From NCBI GenBank assembly GCA_036555035.1, contig DATBMB010000192.1, positions 1 to 5,100 of the forward strand: DNA of 5,100 nucleotides. Direction: 5' to 3'. The notes below the pieces were generated by a model. It made no database searches and was not told the origin of the DNA. It worked only from the letters and a program-made list of their open reading frames with translations. The translations under genes were made by a program, and so were the position numbers. Of this stretch, positions 1 to 4,695 are shown one piece after another. The DNA is from SG8-41 sp036555035. Lineage in GTDB: Bacteria; Pseudomonadota; Gammaproteobacteria; Burkholderiales; SG8-41. The stretch's first letter is position 1. The number at the start of each line of letters is the position of its first letter.

Positions 1-915
1 CCGGCGTGGTCGCAGCAATATCCCGCCAAGCCGGTGCGCCTCGTGGTGCCGTTCCCGCCGGGCGGCACGGCCGATACGCTCGGGCGCATCGTCGCCGCCA
101 AGCTGACCGAGAGCCTCGGCCAGAACTTCGTCATCGAGAACCGTCCCGGGGCGGGCGGCCTGGTCGGATCGGATCTCGCGTCGAAGGCCGCGCCGGACGG
201 CTACACGCTGCTGGTATCGGGCATCGCGTCGCACGCGATCGCGCCGGCGCTCGCCGCGAAGCCCCCGTTCGATCCGCTCCGGGATTTCACGCACATCGCG
301 CTCTTCGGCGGGCCGCCGTCCGTGTTCGCGGTGCATCCCTCGCTCCCGGCGAAGGACCTGAAGGCGTACGTCGCGTTCGCCCGGGCGCGGCCGCACGAGC
401 TCTCCTACGGCTCCCCCGGCAACGGCACGCAGGGCCACCTGATGGCGGAGCTCTTCCGGCAGCGCGCCAAGATCGACATCGTGCACGTGCCCTACCGGGG
501 CGCCGCGCTCGCCGTGATCGATGCCGTCGCCGGGCACATCCACGGCGTCTCGACCACGGTCACGACCGCCAGCGCGCAGATCCGCGCGGGCCGCATGCGC
601 GCGCTGGCGCTCTCCTCCGTCGAGCGGCTCCCGGACTACCCGGGCGTGCCGACGTTCCGCGAGGCGGGCTATCGCGACGTCGTGGGGACGGTGTGGTTTT
701 CGCTCTCCGCGCCCGCGGGCGTGCCGGCCGAGATCGTGAGCCGGCTGAATGGCGAAGTGCGGAGAATCCTCCAGCTGCAGGATGTGCGCGACCGCCTGCG
801 CGGCGACGGCATCGCGCCGAACCAGCTCGACCCGAAAGCGTTCTCGGACTTCCTGGCCGCTGAAGTGAAGCGCTGGGCCCCGGTCGTCCGCGCCTCGGGC
901 GCCCGCACGGACTAG
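1..915 (+). CDS. Bug family tripartite tricarboxylate transporter substrate-binding protein (5' partial)
   Basis: Periplasmic solute-binding protein of the Bug/TctC family, which captures carboxylates, aromatic acids or other small molecules for a TctAB-type permease. The frame is open from base 1 and encodes 304 residues. The visible N-terminus reads PAWSQQYPAKPVR, which looks like the end of a signal peptide followed by the usual mature start, so only about 20 residues are missing; the GTG at 34 is an internal valine codon, not a start. Family marks in order are VPFPPGG near residue 16, ENRPGAGG near 47, APDGYTLL near 64, FDPLRDFTHIA near 90, SYGSPGNGTQGH near 136, HVPYRG near 162, IRAGRMRALA near 194 and YPGVPTFREAGY near 211. 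Its TAG stop interlocks with that of the converging ligA-like gene in a CTAG at 912-915. The ligand cannot be deduced, and no membrane components are visible. The family call is secure. Confidence 0.95.
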   Translation, partial: PAWSQQYPAKPVRLVVPFPPGGTADTLGRIVAAKLTESLGQNFVIENRPGAGGLVGSDLASKAAPDGYTLLVSGIASHAIAPALAAKPPFDPLRDFTHIALFGGPPSVFAVHPSLPAKDLKAYVAFARARPHELSYGSPGNGTQGHLMAELFRQRAKIDIVHVPYRGAALAVIDAVAGHIHGVSTTVTTASAQIRAGRMRALALSSVERLPDYPGVPTFREAGYRDVVGTVWFSLSAPAGVPAEIVSRLNGEVRRILQLQDVRDRLRGDGIAPNQLDPKAFSDFLAAEVKRWAPVVRASGARTD

Positions 916-1271
916 CGCGCGCCGGGCACGTTGCGGGTCTTGAGGAACTGCTCCAGCGTCTCGCCGCGGAACGCCGCCACCATCTGCGGGTTGGACACGC
1001 CGGAGACGCGCGCGAGCTTCTCGAGGCAGAAGAAGCTCGCGCCGTAGCGGATCAGCGCCGCCCAGTCGAGGTCGCTCACCATGCGGCGCTCCTCGGCCGT
1101 GAGCCCCGCCTGCTCGAACGCCGCTTCCCGATCCTGCTTGAACAGCGCGCGCTTCTCCGGCCGCGTGAGCCCGTGCAGGAAGCGGTTCAGCCGCAGCCCC
1201 CGCGCGCTGCGCTGCAGATCGAAGAGGTAGGTGCCGGGGAGCGACTCGACGCCCTTCAACTGCGGATTCAT
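912..1271 (-). CDS. LigA-type small (alpha) subunit of a class III extradiol dioxygenase
   Basis: 119-residue all-alpha LigA-domain protein. In protocatechuate 4,5-dioxygenase this subunit caps the active site of the catalytic LigB subunit and carries no metal ligands. Family features are PGTYLFDLQRS near residue 12, a GLRLNRFLHGLTRPEKRALFK helix region near 25-45, LTAEE near 56 and DLDWAALIRYGASFFCLEKLA near 68-88. The length is close to a minimal LigA domain and shorter than the Sphingobium LigA chain (about 139 residues, from memory). The ATG at 1271 lies 5 bases after the stop of the Bug gene; only a weak, distant AGGA precedes it, so translation probably depends on coupling. The catalytic partner is probably the LigB-like protein encoded two genes upstream (3069-2230), with a Bug gene between them, whereas alpha and beta genes are usually adjacent. 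The subunit family is clear; the substrate (protocatechuate, gallate or a relative) is not. Confidence 0.88.
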   Translation of the reverse strand: MNPQLKGVESLPGTYLFDLQRSARGLRLNRFLHGLTRPEKRALFKQDREAAFEQAGLTAEERRMVSDLDWAALIRYGASFFCLEKLARVSGVSNPQMVAAFRGETLEQFLKTRNVPGAR

Positions 1272-1276
1272 GGGCG

Positions 1277-2233
1277 TCAGTCGATCCTGATGCCCACCGC
1301 CCGGATGATCTCGCCGTATTTCGCGTGGTCCCTGCGGATCAGCGCGACGAATTCCTCCGGCGTGGTGGCGTAGGGATCGAGTGCGATCTTGCGGATGCGC
1401 TCAGGCGTATCCCGTTCCGAGAGCATGCGGGCGGTGTCGTCGCGCAGCCGCTTGAGGACCGGCGCCGGCAATCCCACCGGCGAGAACAGGCCGAGCCAGG
1501 GAGTCACCTCGAGCCCCGGATAGGTTTCGGACATCGACGGCAGGCCCGGATACGCGGGGTTGCGCTTGCCGGCGAGCGCCAGCGCGCGCAGCTTGCCGGC
1601 GCGGACATGCGGGGCGGCCGAGCTGCCGCCGAACATCACCGACACCTCGCCGCCGAAGAGACCCACCAGCGCCGGCCCCCCGCCCTTGTAGGGTACGTGC
1701 AGCAGGTTGATGCCGGCGCGGCTCTTCAGCATCTCCATGGCGAGGTGGTGCTGGCTCCCGTTGCCGATCGAGCCGTACACGAGCGGCGGGCTGGCGCGGC
1801 GCGCGTGCTCGACGAATTCCGCGACGGTCTTCACCGGCAGCGACGGGTGCACCGCGAGCAGCATCTGGGTGGACACCAGGCTCGCGACCGGCGTGAGATC
1901 CTTCAGCGTGTCGAACGGGAGCTTGCGGTAGAGGTGCGGGCTGACGACGATCTGGCCATCGGCGGCGAGGAACAGCGTGTGGCCGTCGGGCGTCGCCTTG
2001 ACGGCCGCCTCGGCGGCGAGGTTTCCGGCCGCGCCCGGGCGGTTGTCCACGACGATGGTCTGGCCGAGCAGCTCGGAGAGCCTGGGCGCGATCACCCGGG
2101 CGAGATTGTCCGTCGCCCCGCCCGGCGGATTCGGCACGATCATGCGGATCGGCCGCGCCGGGTATTGTTGCGCGCTGGCGGCGGCGCAGATCAGCGCCAG
2201 TGCCGCAGCGACCGCGCGAATCGCGGTGATCAT
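1277..2233 (-). CDS. Bug family tripartite tricarboxylate transporter substrate-binding protein
   Basis: Complete 318-residue periplasmic binding protein of the Bug/TctC family. Residues 1-21 form a signal peptide: Arg6, a hydrophobic Ala/Leu/Ile core and an Ala-Ser-Ala cleavage site before QQYPARPIRM. Family marks are VPNPPGGATDN at 33-43, VDNRPGAAGN at 62-71, TPDGHTL at 81-87, YGSIGNGSQHH at 153-163, HVPYKGGGPA at 179-188, VRAGKLRALALAG near 209 and NPAYPGLPSMSE just after it. The ATG at 2233 is chosen because it overlaps the upstream ligB-like stop as ATGA, has a GAGGAG ribosome site 5 bases upstream and begins exactly at the signal peptide; the frame stays open to 2452, but that extension is antisense-like Arg/Pro-rich sequence inside ligB. 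Lying between the ligB-like and ligA-like genes implies co-expression with ring cleavage, so an aromatic acid is a plausible ligand; this is inference. Confidence 0.96.
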   Translation of the reverse strand: MITAIRAVAAALALICAAASAQQYPARPIRMIVPNPPGGATDNLARVIAPRLSELLGQTIVVDNRPGAAGNLAAEAAVKATPDGHTLFLAADGQIVVSPHLYRKLPFDTLKDLTPVASLVSTQMLLAVHPSLPVKTVAEFVEHARRASPPLVYGSIGNGSQHHLAMEMLKSRAGINLLHVPYKGGGPALVGLFGGEVSVMFGGSSAAPHVRAGKLRALALAGKRNPAYPGLPSMSETYPGLEVTPWLGLFSPVGLPAPVLKRLRDDTARMLSERDTPERIRKIALDPYATTPEEFVALIRRDHAKYGEIIRAVGIRID

Positions 2234-3069
2234 GCGGGCTCCTCGAAAAGGGCGACCGCCATCGTGGCGGTCATCGGGAGGTAGTAGTTCTGGTGGACCT
2301 TCTTCGCGCGGTCGGAGAGCGCCCCGCGCATCGCGAGCCACATCACCTCCTCGGCCCCTTCGGTGCCGCCGAGCCGGATGTAGTCCGCGTGCGTCATTTT
2401 CGTGAGCGTCGCCGGGTCGCGGTCGATGAGATCGAGGAACTTCCGGTCCCACTCCTCATTGTTGAACCCGGCGCGCTCGCCGTTCATCTGGTGGGAGAGC
2501 CCCCCGGTGCCCACCACCACGACCGTGAGCGGCTCGGGATAGGACTCCACCGCGCGGCGCACGGCCTGGCCGAGCTTGTAGCAGCGCAGGGGCGTCGGCA
2601 GGGGGTGCTGGAGCACGTTGATCTCGACCGGGACGATGCGCCCGGGCCAGTCCGGCGCCGGCGGCCAGAACATCGTGAGCGGCGAATGGCAGCCGTGGTC
2701 GATCGGCAGGTCCTGGAACACCGAGAGGTCGAACTCCTCGTTCACCAGCGACTCGACCATGTGCCGCGCGAGCGCCGGGTGGCCCTTCAGCGGCGGCACC
2801 GGGCGCGGCCCGAGGCCCTCGTCGGCGATCGGGTATTCCGCGCTCACGCCCAGCGCAAAGGTCGGGTAGTGATCGAAGAAGAACGTGGTGGCGTGATCGT
2901 TGTAGAAGAACACCAGCACGTCGGGCCGGCGCTCGGCCATCCAGCGCGCGACCGGCTCGTAGCCCTTGAACAGCGGCGCCCAGTCGGGGTCGTCGCCCTT
3001 CTTGCGGTCGTACGCCATGGCGATCGTGGGCACGTGGGAGGTGCCGATGCCGCCGATGATGGTCGCCAT
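2230..3069 (-). CDS. LigB-type catalytic (beta) subunit of a class III extradiol dioxygenase, protocatechuate 4,5-dioxygenase-like
   Basis: 279-residue Fe(II)-dependent extradiol ring-cleavage enzyme of the LigB fold, acting in the cytosol on a catechol such as protocatechuate or gallate. From the ATG at 3069, the expected Sphingobium LigB residues (His12, His61, Glu242 for iron; His127 and His195 in catalysis, from memory) match His12 in GTSHVP, His59 in FYNDH, Glu240 in TEGAEEV, His125 in IDHG and His193 in GLSHQ, after His12 with a constant two-residue offset. Other shared stretches are FFFDHYPTFALGV, IADEGLGPR, RCYKLGQA, GERAGFNNEEWD and HQNYYLP. The frame also allows a TTG start at 3084 that overlaps the preceding TGA, but the ATG is preferred because LigB proteins start a few residues before GxxxSH. 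Neither start has a clear ribosome site, suggesting coupling to the EEP gene. The gene ends in an ATGA overlap with the Bug gene. It lacks the C-terminal LigA-like fusion of gallate dioxygenases; a separate LigA is encoded downstream. Family confidence is high, substrate confidence low. Confidence 0.94.
   Translation of the reverse strand: MATIIGGIGTSHVPTIAMAYDRKKGDDPDWAPLFKGYEPVARWMAERRPDVLVFFYNDHATTFFFDHYPTFALGVSAEYPIADEGLGPRPVPPLKGHPALARHMVESLVNEEFDLSVFQDLPIDHGCHSPLTMFWPPAPDWPGRIVPVEINVLQHPLPTPLRCYKLGQAVRRAVESYPEPLTVVVVGTGGLSHQMNGERAGFNNEEWDRKFLDLIDRDPATLTKMTHADYIRLGGTEGAEEVMWLAMRGALSDRAKKVHQNYYLPMTATMAVALFEEPA
2239..2244 (-). promoter_or_regulatory. Shine-Dalgarno site of the operonic Bug gene
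   Basis: The coding strand reads GAGGAG, then five bases, then ATG. It is the strongest ribosome site in the operon and lies within the last codons of the ligB-like gene. Together with the ATGA overlap it fixes the Bug start at 2233. A strong independent site here may let the binding protein be made in greater amount than its neighbours. Confidence 0.75.
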
Positions 3070-3080
3070 GTCGGCTATTA

Positions 3081-3860
3081 TCAATCAGCGAACTCGAACT
3101 CGGCCACCACCACGTGGTGGTCGGAGGCGCGCGTGGGCTTGACCACGTGCCCGACCGGGCGCAGGTGGCGGCTGTAGAAGATATGGTCGAGCACGAAGGG
3201 ATGGCGGCGCCAGGTCGGCTTGTCTTCCTGCACCGAGCGCAAGCCGGCGGCGGCGAACTGCCGGGTCAGCGCCTCGTGGCTCACCACGTTGAAATCGCCG
3301 GCCAGCACCGTCGGCCCGTTGGAGGCGCGCGCCTCGTCGAGGACGAGCCGCCGCTGCACCGGGTAGTCCGAAGTGCGGGTATTGAGCATGAAGAAGGCGA
3401 GCAGGTGCGTATTGAGCACGCGCAGCTCGCGCCCGGCGGCCGTGGTGGTCGCCCCGAGGAGCAGGCGGTCGGTCGGCGTATGCCTTGCCCCCTCGAACTC
3501 GAACTCCACCGGCGGCGACGGCAGGTCGCGGCGCAGGATGTCGCGCAGCGGCGCCTTCGAGAAGATCGCCAGCCCGATCCCGAACGGCAGCTCCCGCGGG
3601 TCCGCCTTGGGATAGGCGAAGTGGCCATGGTAGCCGTTCAGCCCCGCGCGCAGCCGGGTGTAGTTCGGCGGCGGATTCGTCTGCGCGCCGCCGCGCTGCG
3701 CAAGCTCCACTTCCTGCAGCATGATGACATCGGCGCCGTGGCTGCGGATCTCCTCGAGCGTGAGGTCGAGGTTGATCGGCGCGCGGTCGGGATCGGCGTC
3801 GTCCCACGCCTGCCCGTACTGCATGTTGAACTGCAGGATCTTGAACGTGCTCATCGGCAT
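3081..3860 (-). CDS. Endonuclease/exonuclease/phosphatase (EEP) family metal-dependent hydrolase
   Basis: 259-residue protein of the DNase I/exonuclease III/sphingomyelinase fold, which hydrolyses phosphodiester or phosphate-ester bonds with a divalent metal. The full catalytic set is visible: Asn12 in QFNMQYG, Glu50 in MLQEVE, Asn150 and His152 in LNTHL, Asp189 and Asn191 in AGDFN, Asp225 and His226 in LDHIFYS, and Asp247 and His248 in RASDHHV. There is no signal peptide or membrane segment, so it is probably cytosolic. ATG codons at 3860 and 3854 are both possible starts; neither has a Shine-Dalgarno, and a short inverted repeat sits directly upstream. Its TGA lies 11 bases before the preferred ATG of the ligB-like gene, so the two are probably co-transcribed. 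The fold covers nucleases, lipid phosphodiesterases and nucleotide phosphatases; sequence alone does not choose among them, and no link to aromatic degradation is known to me. Confidence 0.92.
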   Translation of the reverse strand: MPMSTFKILQFNMQYGQAWDDADPDRAPINLDLTLEEIRSHGADVIMLQEVELAQRGGAQTNPPPNYTRLRAGLNGYHGHFAYPKADPRELPFGIGLAIFSKAPLRDILRRDLPSPPVEFEFEGARHTPTDRLLLGATTTAAGRELRVLNTHLLAFFMLNTRTSDYPVQRRLVLDEARASNGPTVLAGDFNVVSHEALTRQFAAAGLRSVQEDKPTWRRHPFVLDHIFYSRHLRPVGHVVKPTRASDHHVVVAEFEFAD

Positions 3861-3862
3861 CG

Positions 3863-3878
3863 CGGCGCTACAGCGCCG
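3863..3878 (-). repeat. Perfect 7-bp inverted repeat directly upstream of the EEP start
   Basis: CGGCGCT at 3863-3869 pairs exactly with AGCGCCG at 3872-3878, separated by two bases; as RNA it would form at least a six-pair GC stem with a four-base loop. The stem ends two bases before the ATG at 3860 and fills the place where a ribosome site would be, and no Shine-Dalgarno is present. It could limit translation of the first operon gene or act as a DNA operator. The function is inferred from position only. Confidence 0.45.
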
Positions 3879-3884
3879 GACGCC

Positions 3885-3890
3885 AATATA
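3885..3890 (-). promoter_or_regulatory. Possible -10 element upstream of the EEP-ligB-Bug-ligA operon
   Basis: The coding strand carries TATATT (five of six matches to TATAAT) within a rare AT-rich patch in very GC-rich DNA, 25 bases before the EEP ATG. A -35 at normal spacing is poor: TCCGCA at 3908-3913 with a 17-base spacer matches three of six. A start about seven bases beyond the -10 would place the mRNA end at the inverted repeat next to the ATG. An activator-dependent promoter would fit the weak -35; this is tentative. Confidence 0.3.
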
Positions 3891-3914
3891 TCATCGAGCC
3901 CGCGGGATGCGGAG

Positions 3915-3929
3915 CCACCCAGGGGGTGG
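3915..3929 (-). repeat. Hairpin just downstream of the small membrane-protein gene
   Basis: CCACCC at 3915-3920 pairs perfectly with GGGTGG at 3924-3929 around a three-base loop, starting 7 bases past the TAA of the small gene. No T-run follows on the coding strand, so it is not a canonical intrinsic terminator. It could be a weak terminator, an mRNA 3'-end stabiliser, or coincidence in GC-rich DNA. Confidence 0.4.
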
Positions 3930-3936
3930 GCGGCCG

Positions 3937-4125
3937 TTATTCGGATTCGGCGCTGAGCCGCGCACCCACGAGGGCACGCACCCTGAGGACGACGAGCGCC
4001 GTGACTGCGACAACCAGGAACGCGGCGATGACGCTGAGCTGCCATACCGGCCCGCAATCGGACATGCCGAGCCCGCCGGCCGTGCAGGAGCTTACGAATT
4101 CGATGATGATTCCCCTGTCTCCCAC
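3937..4125 (-). CDS. Small single-pass membrane protein of unknown function
   Basis: I do not recognise this 62-residue protein. It has an N-terminal segment with Cys14 and Cys24 (SSCTAGGLGMSDCG), one clear transmembrane helix at about 27-47 rich in Val, Ala and Leu, and a short tail with Arg48, Arg50 and Arg56. By the positive-inside rule the tail would be cytoplasmic and the two cysteines periplasmic, where they could form a disulfide. The start is GTG at 4125, with GGAG seven bases upstream, a better ribosome site than most neighbours have; Met21 at 4065 is an alternative that would remove Cys14. Third codon positions are mostly G or C, as in the neighbouring genes. It lies alone between two intergenic gaps on the strand of its neighbours. 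The ribosome site, helix and codon use together favour a real gene, but no homology supports it. Confidence 0.55.
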   Translation of the reverse strand: MGDRGIIIEFVSSCTAGGLGMSDCGPVWQLSVIAAFLVVAVTALVVLRVRALVGARLSAESE

Positions 4126-4132
4126 TTTTGAA

Positions 4133-4136
4133 CTCC
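4133..4136 (-). promoter_or_regulatory. Ribosome binding site for the small membrane-protein gene
   Basis: The coding strand reads CCGGAG, then seven bases, then GTG at 4125. The core is GGAG at 4133-4136 with a good spacing, in a locally AT-richer stretch. It supports the GTG start over the internal ATG at 4065. Confidence 0.5.
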
Positions 4137-4156
4137 GGTTCTGACGACGTGCAGCA

Positions 4157-4184
4157 AGGCTAGCATCTCCCCGCCGGAATCCAA
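4157..4184 (-). promoter_or_regulatory. Weak sigma-70-like promoter candidate for the small membrane-protein gene
   Basis: On the coding strand TTGGAT (4184-4179) is followed after 16 bases by TAGCCT (4162-4157), preceded by TG in an extended -10 arrangement (TGCTAGCCT). Each box matches consensus only in part. It lies in the gap upstream of the GTG at 4125, where a promoter would be needed if the DoxX transcript ends before it. Confidence 0.22.
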
Positions 4185-4212
4185 CGGTAGTGCGTCACAG
4201 CATCGGGCACGG

Positions 4213-4236
4213 CCGGGGGCTTCGGAAGGCCCCCGG
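4213..4236 (-). repeat. Strong GC hairpin in the DoxX-to-small-gene interval
   Basis: CCGGGGGC at 4213-4220 pairs perfectly with GCCCCCGG at 4229-4236 around an eight-base centre, TTCGGAAG, which can add two more pairs with one bulge. It is the most stable-looking fold in the noncoding DNA here. It lies 71 bases beyond the DoxX stop and upstream of the small gene. No T-run follows it on either strand, so it is not a textbook intrinsic terminator; a processing or stability element, a Rho-assisted end or a DNA-binding site are alternatives. Confidence 0.5.
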
Positions 4237-4275
4237 ACCCACAGCCGGCGCGTTCCGTAGTCAAACTCTCCTGCG

Positions 4276-4300
4276 AAAAAAGCCCGCCCGGCCGCCCGGC
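4276..4300 (-). terminator. Possible intrinsic terminator after the DoxX-like gene
   Basis: Six bases past the DoxX TAA the coding strand has a 19-base G/C-only block (4300-4282) followed directly by six T residues (4281-4276). The position and T-run fit Rho-independent termination. The stem is imperfect: the best pairings I found are a CCGG/CCGG four-pair helix, or GCC/GGC plus two pairs with a G-G mismatch. The call therefore rests mainly on the T-run and position. Confidence 0.35.
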
Positions 4301-4306
4301 GTGACT

Positions 4307-4693
4307 TTATCCCCGTACGGTTTCCAGTATCAGCAGGAGCCCGCCCAGGATCGCGATGCCGTTGAGCAGCAGCAGGCGCCGCACGTTGCGCCGCGCCGGG
4401 TCCTCGACGGTCCAGAAGCGGTGGAACAGCGCGTTAGCGACGATGGTGAAGACGATCAGCAGCCCGGCACCCACCTCGGGATGCCAGTCGGCGAGCAGCA
4501 GCGCGCACCCCGCGAACTGCATGGCAAGGCCAAACCAGAACGCCGCCGCCGGAAACGGAACCCCGAAGCCCGCCAGGGCCTCGATGTGGTCCCGGACCTG
4601 CTGCCCGCTCAGGTTGTAGAGCCCGGCCACGACGAAGAAGGCGACGATGAGCAGCCGCCCCGCGATCTCGATCCACGAGGCGTCGGCGTACAT
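4307..4693 (-). CDS. DoxX-like (DoxX/SURF4 superfamily) integral membrane protein
   Basis: 128-residue inner-membrane protein with four predicted helices at about 8-28, 46-69, 72-92 and 105-124. The pattern matches the DoxX family: GRLLIVAFFVVAGLYNLSG in helix 1, a short cytosolic or periplasmic segment with HIEALAGFGVPFP, ALLLADWHPEVGAGLL across helices 2-3, and an FHRFW motif near 90-94 after helix 3. DoxX proteins are named from a quinol oxidase subunit, but most members have no established function and some affect redox or membrane stress. The ATG at 4693 lies only two bases after the TAG of the ThDP-enzyme gene and has no spaced ribosome site, only an AGG next to the start, so it is probably translated by coupling. 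The family assignment is good; the function is unknown. Confidence 0.82.
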   Translation of the reverse strand: MYADASWIEIAGRLLIVAFFVVAGLYNLSGQQVRDHIEALAGFGVPFPAAAFWFGLAMQFAGCALLLADWHPEVGAGLLIVFTIVANALFHRFWTVEDPARRNVRRLLLLNGIAILGGLLLILETVRG

Positions 4694-4695
4694 GC

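Noticed and set aside
6..863. Long rightward open frame (285 codons) over the first Bug gene
   Set aside because: The translation is almost entirely Arg, Ala, Gly and Pro with no domain, and it overlaps a clear Bug protein in another frame; this is typical of high-GC shadow frames.
1325..2284. 319-codon rightward frame opposite the second Bug gene
   Set aside because: The antisense strand has a complete Bug protein with signal peptide; the rightward translation is rich in Arg, His and Glu without recognisable motifs.
2234..2452. N-terminal extension of the second Bug gene by 73 codons
   Set aside because: The extension lies inside the ligB-like gene and is of low complexity, and the ATG at 2233 has a signal peptide, a ribosome site and an ATGA overlap.
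3070..3084. TTG start at 3084 for the ligB-like gene
   Set aside because: It would add five residues that LigB proteins lack before the GxxxSH motif and has no ribosome site; the ATG at 3069 fits family length. Coupling through the overlap cannot be fully excluded.
2293..3177. 294-codon rightward frame opposite the ligB-like gene
   Set aside because: LigB metal ligands and conserved blocks are intact on the leftward strand; the rightward product resembles no family.
3721..4131. Rightward 136-codon frame through the small membrane-protein region
   Set aside because: It begins inside the EEP gene, antisense to its 5' end, has no domain or ribosome site, and the leftward frame gives a coherent transmembrane protein.
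4126..4306. tRNA or riboswitch in the intergenic gap
   Set aside because: The hairpin stands alone; there is no cloverleaf, CCA end or recognisable aptamer core.
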